A stretch of 64,000 nucleotides of DNA from DATEPR01 sp036273855 (GTDB lineage: Bacteria > Actinomycetota > Actinomycetes > Mycobacteriales > Pseudonocardiaceae). A program made the translations under genes and the position numbers. The notes beneath the pieces were generated by a model. That model saw only the letters and a program-made list of their open reading frames with translations. It was not told where the DNA came from and searched no databases. This document shows, one piece after another, positions 43,330-49,854 of this stretch (positions are counted from its first letter, which is position 1; every line of letters starts with the position of its first letter). Where the stretch lies: positions 1-64,000 of the forward strand of contig DASUGU010000024.1 of the NCBI GenBank assembly GCA_036273855.1, written 5' to 3'.

Positions 43330-44049
43330 GTGTACCGGGTGTTCGAGGCTCTCGACGAGCTGGTCACCATCCTGGAAGAGGCTCGGGGCGTCCCGATGAC
43401 CTCCGGATGCGTTGTGCCGCGCGGCGACGTCCTCGAACTGCTGGACGAGGTCCGCGACGCGATCCCCGGCGAGCTGGACGACGCCCAGGACGTGCTGGAC
43501 ACCCGGGACGAGCTGGTCGGTAAGGCACAGCACGAGGCCGATGTGATCCTGAACAAGGCGGAGGCGCAGGCCGAGGAGTTGGTCAACGAGACCCGCACCG
43601 AGGCGGAGCGCGTGCTGGCCGAGGCCAAGGAGCGCGCCGAGCGGATGGTCGCCGACGCCGAGGAAGCCGCCCAGCGCACGGTCGACGAGGGCCGCGCCGA
43701 GTACGAGGAGCTCGTCGGCCGGTCCCACGAGGAGGCCGAGCGGATGCTGCAGGCCGGTCGGGTCGCCTACGAGCGGGCGGTCGACGAGGCCCAGGCCGAG
43801 CAGGACCGGCTGGTGTCGCAGACCGAGGTGGTACAGGCCGCGCACGCCGAGTCGGCCCGCGTGCTGGACGCGGCGCAGACCGAGATCGACCAGATCCGCG
43901 CCGAGTGCGACGCCTACGTGGACGACAAGCTCGGCGAGTTCGAGGAACTGCTCACCCACACGCTGCGCTCGGTCGGCAAGGGCCGGTCGCGGCTGCGGCC
44001 GCCGGTCGCCGCGGCCAACGGCCGCCAATACGACGGTTACCGGGAGTGA
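43330..44049 (+). CDS. DivIVA-like coiled-coil protein
   Basis: A 239-residue protein. The short N-terminal DivIVA-like segment (YRVFEALDELVTILEEARGVPM) is followed by a nearly continuous coiled coil (about 45-210), rich in Ala/Glu/Arg heptads (ETRTEAERVLAEAKERAERM). It ends in a basic tail (KGRSRLRPPVAAANGR). The genomic place before DUF177-rpmF-rnc equals M. tuberculosis Rv2927c. A role at the septum or in polar growth is inferred from similarity. GTG 43330 lies five bases after GGGGAG; GTG 43324 is inside that site. Confidence 0.87.
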   Translation: MYRVFEALDELVTILEEARGVPMTSGCVVPRGDVLELLDEVRDAIPGELDDAQDVLDTRDELVGKAQHEADVILNKAEAQAEELVNETRTEAERVLAEAKERAERMVADAEEAAQRTVDEGRAEYEELVGRSHEEAERMLQAGRVAYERAVDEAQAEQDRLVSQTEVVQAAHAESARVLDAAQTEIDQIRAECDAYVDDKLGEFEELLTHTLRSVGKGRSRLRPPVAAANGRQYDGYRE

Positions 44050-44157
44050 GCTGAGCGTTCGGCCCCGGCACGGTATGCTGGTTTCCGGTTCCCGTACCCA
44101 CCGCGTACCCTGGAACGGCTGTGCGCGGGAGGGCCCCGCCGCACAGAACCCGAAACC

Positions 44158-44730
44158 ATGACTGCTCATCGTTCTGCTTCCGCGCGCCCGGCAACGGCCG
44201 GTCCCTGGGTGATCGACACCCGTGACCTCGGCAGACGGCCGGGCTACAGCCGTCGCTACGAGCGGACGGCCCCGCTGAGCCACGAGATCGGCTTCGAACC
44301 GGTCGTGTCGCTGCCCACCGGCCGCGACGTGGCGTTCGAGGTGCTGGTCGAGTCCGTGGTGGAGGGTGTCCTGGTGTCCGGCACGGCGTCGGCCGAGCTG
44401 GACGGCGAGTGCGCCCGGTGCCTGGACCCGCTGGTGGAGCGGGTCGACGTGGAGTTCACCGAGCTGTTCGCCTACCCGGACAGCGCCACCGAGCAGACCA
44501 CGGACGACGACGAGGTGCTCCGCCTGGTGGACGATCTCGTCGATCTGGAACCGGTGGTGCGCGACGCCATCGTGCTCGCGTTGCCGCAGGCCCCGCTGTG
44601 TTCGCCGGACTGTGCCGGGCTGTGCCCGGACTGCGGTGGCCGGTGGGCCGATCTCGGCCCGGACCATGGGCATGAGACCATAGATCCTCGCTGGGCCGGT
44701 CTGCGGGACCGGTTCGGCGCCGGCGGCTGA
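44158..44730 (+). CDS. yceD: DUF177 (YceD) family zinc-ribbon-like protein
   Basis: Conserved protein located upstream of rpmF in many bacteria and implicated in 23S rRNA accumulation; the mechanism is uncertain. The 190-residue sequence has the beta-rich core (LVESVVEGVLVSGTASAELDGECARCLDPL) and the Cys pairs CARC and CSPDCAGLCPDCGG, probable metal ligands. ATG 44158 follows a possible TATGCT -10 element at about 44085. It starts the yceD-rpmF-rnc-mutM gene series. Confidence 0.9.
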   Translation: MTAHRSASARPATAGPWVIDTRDLGRRPGYSRRYERTAPLSHEIGFEPVVSLPTGRDVAFEVLVESVVEGVLVSGTASAELDGECARCLDPLVERVDVEFTELFAYPDSATEQTTDDDEVLRLVDDLVDLEPVVRDAIVLALPQAPLCSPDCAGLCPDCGGRWADLGPDHGHETIDPRWAGLRDRFGAGG

Positions 44731-44788
44731 TGCTGCGCCCCGTGCTCGACCCAGTTGTGACAACAGTGTGTGACGAGGAGAAGTAGTC

Positions 44789-44971
44789 GTGGCCGTCCCC
44801 AAGCGGAAGATGTCCCGCTCGAACACCCGCGCGCGTCGTTCCCAGTGGAAGGCGTCCGCGCCCACGCTGGTCGAGTGCAGCAACCGTGCCTGCCGCGCGC
44901 AGAAGCTGCCGCACATGGCCTGCCCGACCTGCGGTCAGTACGACGGTCGCCAAGTCATCCAGCCGGCCTGA
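44789..44971 (+). CDS. rpmF: 50S ribosomal protein bL32
   Basis: A 60-residue ribosomal protein starting AVPKRKMSRSNTRARRSQWK, with a C4 zinc ribbon (ECSNRACRAQ and MACPTCGQYDG). GTG 44789 has GAGGAG upstream. It lies between yceD and rnc, the common bacterial arrangement. Confidence 0.97.
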   Translation: MAVPKRKMSRSNTRARRSQWKASAPTLVECSNRACRAQKLPHMACPTCGQYDGRQVIQPA

Positions 44972-44999
44972 CCCGGTGTCCCCGCGGTCGTGATGCTGC

Positions 45000-45761
45000 A
45001 TGGGGGGTAAGAGCGTCCGGGGTGAGCGCACTGATCGCAGCCCACTGTTGACAGCGCTCGGCGTCGAGTTGGACGACGAGCTGATGACGCTGTCGTTGAC
45101 CCACCGTTCGTACGCCTACGAACACGGTGGGTTGCCGCCCAACGAGCGGCTGGAGTTCCTCGGTGACGCCGTGCTGGGCGTCATCGTGACAGATCATCTC
45201 TACCGCGCGCATCCCACGCTGCCCGAGGGCAAGCTGGCGAAGCTGCGGGCCAGCGTGGTGAACATGAACGCGCTGGCCAGCGTCGCCCGCGGCCTGGGTG
45301 ACGGTGGGCTGGGTGCCTACCTGCTGCTGGGTCGTGGCGAGGAGCTGACCGGTGGCCGGGACAAGGCGAGCATCCTCGCGGACGGGCTGGAGGCCGTGAT
45401 CGGGGCGGTATATCTCGCCCACGGCCTCGAGCCGGCCCGCGCGCTGATCCACCGCCTGTTCGACGGCCTGCTCGCCGAGGCGCCGAGGCTGGGTGCCGGC
45501 CTGGACTGGAAGACCAGCCTCCAGGAGCTCACCGCGGCGGCCGGCCTGGGCGTGCCCGAGTACCTGGTCGACGAGTCGGGTCCGGACCACCGCAAGGAGT
45601 TCCGGGCCACCGTCGTGGTCGCGTCGAACAGCTACGGCGCCGGTGACGGCCGGACCAAGAAGGAAGCCGAGCAGAAGGCGGCCGAGGCGGCCTACAACGA
45701 GCTGTACACCTCGCTGGCCGCCGGCACCTCGGACGATACGGAAACCCCGACCGAGGACTGA
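45000..45761 (+). CDS. rnc: Ribonuclease III
   Basis: Double-strand-specific endoribonuclease that processes rRNA precursors. The 253-residue protein has the signature NERLEFLGDAVLG (residues 49-60), where the Glu and Asp bind Mg2+. A second catalytic block, DKASILADGLEAVIGAVYL, follows, with a C-terminal dsRNA-binding domain from about 175 (DWKTSLQELTA, GRTKKEAEQKAAEAAY). An acidic Ser/Thr tail (SDDTETPTED) ends the protein. ATG 45000 has no strong SD. It follows rpmF by 28 bp. Confidence 0.96.
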   Translation: MGGKSVRGERTDRSPLLTALGVELDDELMTLSLTHRSYAYEHGGLPPNERLEFLGDAVLGVIVTDHLYRAHPTLPEGKLAKLRASVVNMNALASVARGLGDGGLGAYLLLGRGEELTGGRDKASILADGLEAVIGAVYLAHGLEPARALIHRLFDGLLAEAPRLGAGLDWKTSLQELTAAAGLGVPEYLVDESGPDHRKEFRATVVVASNSYGAGDGRTKKEAEQKAAEAAYNELYTSLAAGTSDDTETPTED

Positions 45762-45792
45762 GCACTGTCGGACCGCCGGGTAAGAATGGCAT

Positions 45793-46659
45793 GTGCCAGA
45801 ACTGCCCGAGGTCGAGGTCGTCCGCCGCGGCCTGAGTGATCACGTCGTCGGCCGGACGATCGCCAAGGTCGAGGTCCTGCACCCGAGGGCCGTCCGCCGG
45901 CACCTGCCGGGCCCCGCCGACTTCGAGGGCCGCCTTGCCGGCCGGACGGTGACGGCGGCCCGCCGGCGCGGCAAGTACCTGTGGTGGGAGCTCGGCGAGG
46001 GCGACGCCGTCCTGGCCCACCTGGGCATGAGCGGCCAGCTACTGGTGCGCGACGTCGGCCATCCGGACGAGATCCACCTGCGGATCCGCCTGACGTTCAC
46101 CGACGATGGCCCTGAGCTGCGCTTCGTCGACCAGCGCACGTTCGGCGGCCTGTCGGTCGAGGAGCTGGTCTCCTCCCAGGTGGGCTTGGTGCCCGAGCCG
46201 ATCGCGCACATCGCCAGGGACCCGCTGGAGCCCGAGTTCGACCTGGCGTCCGTGGTGGCCGCGTTGCGGCGGAAGCGGACGGAGCTGAAGCGGGCTCTGC
46301 TGGACCAGTCGCTGGTGTCGGGCATCGGCAACATCTATGCGGACGAGGCGCTGTGGCGGGCCAAGCTGCACTGGGCCCGCGCCACGGCGACGCTGACCAG
46401 ACCGCTGGGCGCGGCGGTGCTGACGGCGGCGACCGAGGTCATGACGGAGGCCTTGGCGGTGGGCGGCACGTCCTTTGACGCGCTCTACGTCAACGTCAAC
46501 GGTCAGTCGGGGTACTTTTCGCGGTCGTTGGCGGTGTATGGGCAGGAGGGTGAGCCTTGCCCTCGGTGCGGCACGGAGGTTGTCCGCGAGCACTTCATGA
46601 ACCGGTCTTCTTATTTCTGTCCGCATTGCCAACGTCGGCCGCGGGGGAAGTCGGCGTGA
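45793..46659 (+). CDS. mutM: Formamidopyrimidine-DNA glycosylase
   Basis: Removes 8-oxoguanine and FapyG and cleaves the abasic strand. Diagnostic are the N-terminal PELPEVEVVRRGL (Pro nucleophile after Met removal, then Glu), the H2TH segment with LLDQSLVSGIGNIYADEAL, and the C-terminal zinc finger CPRCG and CPHCQRRPRG. The length is 288 residues. GTG 45793 is the start, as the Pro must be residue 2. It follows rnc by 31 bp, as in mycobacteria. The palindromic repeat region follows directly. Confidence 0.97.
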   Translation: MPELPEVEVVRRGLSDHVVGRTIAKVEVLHPRAVRRHLPGPADFEGRLAGRTVTAARRRGKYLWWELGEGDAVLAHLGMSGQLLVRDVGHPDEIHLRIRLTFTDDGPELRFVDQRTFGGLSVEELVSSQVGLVPEPIAHIARDPLEPEFDLASVVAALRRKRTELKRALLDQSLVSGIGNIYADEALWRAKLHWARATATLTRPLGAAVLTAATEVMTEALAVGGTSFDALYVNVNGQSGYFSRSLAVYGQEGEPCPRCGTEVVREHFMNRSSYFCPHCQRRPRGKSA

Positions 46660-46722
46660 GTGGGGGTTTCGACCCCAGGGTTGGGGTTGGCTCGCCGCCG
46701 CTCCCTCGTTGTCGAGTGTTCG

Positions 46723-46807
46723 CGCCGGATCGCTGGCGTCAAGGTCACTCCTGCGTCGCGTCGCTTCGCGATGGCCTTCGGCCAACCTTGACTCCAGCGA
46801 TCCGGCG
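46723..46807. repeat. Palindromic repeat unit A
   Basis: Arms 46723-46745 and 46785-46807 (23 bp, one mismatch) enclose a 39-nt loop with the core ctgcgtcgcgtcgcttcgcg. The loop is the near-exact reverse complement of the loop of unit B. Confidence 0.88.
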
Positions 46808-47001
46808 CAAGTGCGGCTGAGGACGAGGGAGCAGCGGGGAGGAATGGATCGGCCCGGTTCTGGCCGGGTTGGGTTTCGTTGCCGGCCGCAGGTTTTCTCC
46901 CAAGACCAGGGTCGTGGGTCGTGCTGCCGGCCGCCGGTTTCGCCCCAGACCCTCGGTGTGAGCAGCGCTTCATTCCCCCCGCTCCCAACACCCAGCCTGC
47001 T

Positions 47002-47090
47002 TGATGCCGGGACGAGCCTGTCAAGGTTGCCGAAGGCATCGCGAAGCGACGCGACGCAGGAGCGACCTTGACAGGGTTGGCCCGGCATCA
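47002..47090. repeat. Palindromic repeat unit B, inverted relative to unit A
   Basis: Arms 47002-47027 and 47065-47090 (26 bp, three mismatches) enclose a 37-nt loop with the core cgcgaagcgacgcgacgcag. Inner arm ends (tcaaggt/accttga) and loop match unit A, but the outer arms differ and still pair. Confidence 0.88.
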
Positions 47091-47152
47091 AACCCTCCAA
47101 AAGGAGGGAGCGGGCGAGCCAACCCCAACCCTCGGTGCCAACGAAACGAGCG

Positions 47153-47560
47153 TCAACCGGTCGTCATCTTCCGCAACACCGGCACAGCAGCCAGAACCTG
47201 CGCCCGCTCAGCAGGTGCCAGCGCGGTCAACCGCTCACCCAGCTTGTCCGCCTGACCCCGCACCACACCCTCAACCGCCGCCCGCCCGGCGTCGGTGATC
47301 TGCAACTGGATGGCCCGACCGTCGGAAGTGTCCCGGACCCGCCGCACCAACCCCTCCACCGCCAACGCATTCGCGACCGTCGTAGCAGTCGGCTGCGAGC
47401 ACGGAATCCGGTCCGCCAGTTCACCGATGCGCTGCGGCCCGCCCTGGATCAACTGGACGAGCAGCAGCAGCCGCGTCGGGTGCTGGCCGGGCGTGCGCAG
47501 GCTGCGGACCAGGCGGTGCAGCGCCAGGACCAGTTGCAGTGCGGCGTCGTCGGCCGTCAT
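47153..47560 (-). CDS. MarR-family transcriptional regulator
   Basis: A 135-residue winged-helix regulator. Recognisable blocks are LLLLVQLIQGGPQRIGELADRIPCSQPTATTVANALAVEGLVRRVRD (helix-turn-helix), the wing SDGRAIQLQITDAGRAAV, and dimerisation helices at both ends. ATG 47560 begins one base after the asnB stop, so the two are cotranscribed. A palindrome in the asnB promoter is its likely operator. The ligand is unknown. Confidence 0.9.
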   Translation of the reverse strand: MTADDAALQLVLALHRLVRSLRTPGQHPTRLLLLVQLIQGGPQRIGELADRIPCSQPTATTVANALAVEGLVRRVRDTSDGRAIQLQITDAGRAAVEGVVRGQADKLGERLTALAPAERAQVLAAVPVLRKMTTG

Positions 47561-47561
47561 G

Positions 47562-49403
47562 TCAGGACAGTCGCACCTCGGGGCGGTAGATGTCCAGCCA
47601 GGTGGCCAGGACCAACGCGCGTTCCAGGCCGTGGCGCATGACCATCGACGACGGGTCCTCGTTCACCGCTGAGGCCAGCCAGTCGCGCTGGATCAGGTCG
47701 AACAGGGAGTTGTTGGGCGAGGCGAGCAGGTCCCTGGCCTGTTCCTGCAGGGCCATCGGGTACTTCGGGTCCTGGGTGGACGGGTACGGGCTCTTGACCC
47801 GCTGCGCCACCGACTCCGGCAGCACGTCCAGGGCGGCGCCGCGCAGCAGGCTCTTCTCCCTGCCGTCGTAGGTCTTCAGCGCCCACGGCGTGTTGTACAC
47901 GTACTCGACCAGCCGGTGGTCGCAGAACGGTACCCGCACCTCCAGGCCGACGGCCATGCTCATCCGGTCCTTGCGGTCCAGCAACAGTCGTACGAACCGG
48001 GTCAGGTGCAGGTAGCAGATGACCCGCATCCGCCGCTCGTGCTCGTTCTCGCCGGGCAGCGGTTCGACCTCGGCGACGGCCTCGGCGTAGCGGTCGGCCA
48101 TGTAGCCGCGCAGGTCCAGAGTGGACATCAGGCCGGGGTCGATGGCGCCGCTGGGCTGGTTGTTCGGTGCGGAGGCGACCATGCCGGCCACCCACGGGAA
48201 CGTGTTGGCGCGCTGCACCTCGGGCTGGTGGAACCACCGGTAGCCGCCGAACACCTCGTCGGCGCTCTCGCCGGACAGTGCCACCGTCGAATGTTCCCGG
48301 ATGGACCGGAACAGCAGGTACAGCGACGCGTCCATGTCGCCCAGCGCGTTGGGCATGTCCCGCGCCGCGACGACGGTCCGCCGCACGTCCGGGTCGGCGA
48401 GGATCGAGTGGTCCAGCACGATGTCGCTGTGCTGGGACGCCACGTGCTCGGCGACGTCGTGCACGAAGGGCGCGTCGGGCGTGGGGCGGAACTCGCTGGC
48501 GGTGAAGTTCTCGGCCTGGCCGACGAAGTCGACGGCGAAGCTGCGCACGGTCTCGCCCTGCCGGGCCAGTTGCTGCGCGGCCAGCGCGGTGAGTGTGCTG
48601 GAGTCCAGGCCGCCGGACAGCAGCACGCACCGGGGCACGTCGGCGACCAACTGCCTGGCCACGATGTCGTCCAGCAGCTCTCGCACGTGAGCCACGCTCT
48701 CGGCCTGGCCGTCGGTGTGCGGGCGGGAGTGCAGGGTCCAGTACGGCGTGGCCCGCGATCCGTTGTGGTCCACGGTGACCACGGTCCCGGGCACCACCTC
48801 GCGCATGCCCGACCACACGGCCTGGCCGGGCGTCTTGGAGAAGCTGAACACCTCGCGCAGGCCGTCCAGGTCGACCACCCGCTCGGCCATCGGGTTGGCC
48901 AGGATCGCCTTGGGCTCGGAGCCGAACAGCACGCCGGACGGTGTGGGGTAGTAGTAGAACGGCTTGATGCCCATCCGGTCCCTGATCATCACCAGGGTCT
49001 CGGTGCGCGAGTCCCAGATGGCGAAGGCGTACATGCCGTTGAGCCGCTCGGCCACGGCGGCGCCCCATTCCAGGTAGCCGCGCAGCACCACCTCGGTGTC
49101 GCTGTCGGTGCGGAACCGGTGGCCCCTGGCCCGCAACTCGTCGCGCAGTTCGACGTAGTTGTAGGTCTCCCCGCTGTAGACCATGGCGACGGTGGCCTCG
49201 CCGGCCGTCACGGTCATCGGCTGGGTGCCGCCCTCGATGTCGATCACCGCCAGGCGCCGGTGACCCAGCGCCGCGTGCCGGTCGGCCCACGTACCCCTGG
49301 CGTCCGGCCCCCGGCACGCCATCGTCTCCGTCATCGCGTCCAGCGTGACCTGTTCGCTGGTCAGGTCCCTGTCGTAGGCGACCCATCCGGTGATTCCGCA
49401 CAT
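47562..49403 (-). CDS. asnB: Asparagine synthase (glutamine-hydrolysing), AsnB family
   Basis: Amidates aspartate with glutamine nitrogen and ATP. Start ATG 49403 places the catalytic cysteine at position 2 (MCGITGW). The glutaminase domain occupies residues about 2-190 (CRGPDARG, SGETYNY). The synthetase domain has the PP-loop SGGLDSS, plus SGESADEVFGGYRW and DRKDRMSMAVGLEVRVPF. Its 613 residues match actinobacterial AsnB. Upstream in-frame ATGs up to 49538 would lie in the promoter and are rejected. It is the first gene of an asnB-marR unit. Confidence 0.93.
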   Translation of the reverse strand: MCGITGWVAYDRDLTSEQVTLDAMTETMACRGPDARGTWADRHAALGHRRLAVIDIEGGTQPMTVTAGEATVAMVYSGETYNYVELRDELRARGHRFRTDSDTEVVLRGYLEWGAAVAERLNGMYAFAIWDSRTETLVMIRDRMGIKPFYYYPTPSGVLFGSEPKAILANPMAERVVDLDGLREVFSFSKTPGQAVWSGMREVVPGTVVTVDHNGSRATPYWTLHSRPHTDGQAESVAHVRELLDDIVARQLVADVPRCVLLSGGLDSSTLTALAAQQLARQGETVRSFAVDFVGQAENFTASEFRPTPDAPFVHDVAEHVASQHSDIVLDHSILADPDVRRTVVAARDMPNALGDMDASLYLLFRSIREHSTVALSGESADEVFGGYRWFHQPEVQRANTFPWVAGMVASAPNNQPSGAIDPGLMSTLDLRGYMADRYAEAVAEVEPLPGENEHERRMRVICYLHLTRFVRLLLDRKDRMSMAVGLEVRVPFCDHRLVEYVYNTPWALKTYDGREKSLLRGAALDVLPESVAQRVKSPYPSTQDPKYPMALQEQARDLLASPNNSLFDLIQRDWLASAVNEDPSSMVMRHGLERALVLATWLDIYRPEVRLS

Positions 49404-49462
49404 GCCGGCTCGTCCCCGCTCGTCCAGTAGTCGTCCCGTTACTTTCTCGTAAACAACATTCA

Positions 49463-49477
49463 TAGTTGATGCAACTA
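49463..49477 (-). promoter_or_regulatory. Probable MarR operator over the asnB promoter
   Basis: tagttg-atg-caacta is a perfect inverted repeat with a 3-bp spacer. On the minus strand it overlaps a candidate -35 (TTGCAT) spaced 17 bp from TACGAG. Binding of the MarR protein encoded downstream of asnB would block transcription. This is inference from symmetry and context. Confidence 0.6.
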
Positions 49478-49533
49478 ATTTCGTCCAGCCGCGGCCTCGG
49501 CCTGGGCGTCTGGAGACCCCCGTCACGGTCCGC

Positions 49534-49592
49534 GTCAAGACCGCGTCAACGGCGCCCGACGCGGTGTCAAGGGCGTGTCAGCCGGGCTCAAG
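49534..49592 (+). promoter_or_regulatory. Phased GTCA(A) repeats upstream of kdp genes
   Basis: GTCAAG at 49534, GTCAAC at 49545, GTCAAG at 49566, GTCAGC at 49577 and CTCAAG at 49587 recur at spacings of 11, 21, 11 and 10 bp, about one helix turn or two. An inverted repeat, accgcgtc (49540-49547) / gacgcggt (49558-49565), is embedded. Such arrays suit OmpR-type dimers such as KdpE. No Kdp-type c-di-AMP riboswitch is evident by eye. Confidence 0.5.
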
Positions 49593-49669
49593 TCCCTGGT
49601 GAGCGGGTGCACGCTGGCGCCGATGTGGTCGTCACAGGGACGACCCCGGGGCCCGGAAAGGACTCCGTC

Positions 49670-49756
49670 ATGGCCGACGTGGCCTATGTCGCACTCACCG
49701 TCGCCGCCTTCCTGTTGCTGGCGCTGATGGTGCGCGGTTTGGAGAAGTTGCGATGA
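49670..49756 (+). CDS. 28-residue membrane micropeptide ahead of kdpF
   Basis: ATG 49670 to TGA 49756 encodes MADVAYVALTVAAFLLLALM followed by VRGLEKLR: one transmembrane helix with a basic cytoplasmic end. GGAAAGGA lies just upstream. Its stop overlaps the kdpF start (ATGA), so it is the first gene of the kdp unit. It resembles KdpF in size and architecture but is not the same sequence. It may be a second accessory subunit stabilising the KdpFABC complex. Confidence 0.7.
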   Translation: MADVAYVALTVAAFLLLALMVRGLEKLR

Positions 49757-49854
49757 GCGGATCGGGGACTCTGGCCAACATCATCGGCGGCATTCTGGCG
49801 CTCGCGCTGATCATCTACCTGTTCATCGCCCTCATCCGACCGGAGAAATTCTGA
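49753..49854 (+). CDS. kdpF: K+-transporting ATPase small subunit KdpF
   Basis: A 33-residue single-span peptide (LANIIGGILALALIIYLFIALIRPEKF), with the typical C-terminal R-P-E-K-F end of KdpF. It stabilises KdpABC in the membrane. ATG 49753 overlaps the micropeptide stop and its own stop overlaps the kdpA ATG (TGATG). It is below the usual size cut-off for gene calling. Confidence 0.92.
   Translation: MSGSGTLANIIGGILALALIIYLFIALIRPEKF

Larger units (their letters stand above)
46660..47150. repeat. Gene-free composite inverted-repeat region between mutM and marR
   Basis: No gene is seen here. The outer borders carry the dispersed motif in opposite orientation (46678-46708 and 47093-47133). 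Inside lie two large hairpins, listed separately. The centre (about 46880-46960) has two imperfect direct copies of a roughly 40-bp unit around gccggccgc-ggttt-c-cccagac. The whole interval is thus a partial large-scale palindrome. It separates two convergent genes, so it could terminate both, but it is far larger than needed. Confidence 0.8.

Noticed and set aside
46660..47150. CRISPR array
   Set aside because: The repeats are few, inverted and palindromic, without regular direct repeats or spacers; no cas gene is nearby.
49404..49669. Potassium/c-di-AMP (ydaO-type) riboswitch before kdp
   Set aside because: I could not find the conserved paired elements by eye; only phased repeats and one inverted repeat are visible.
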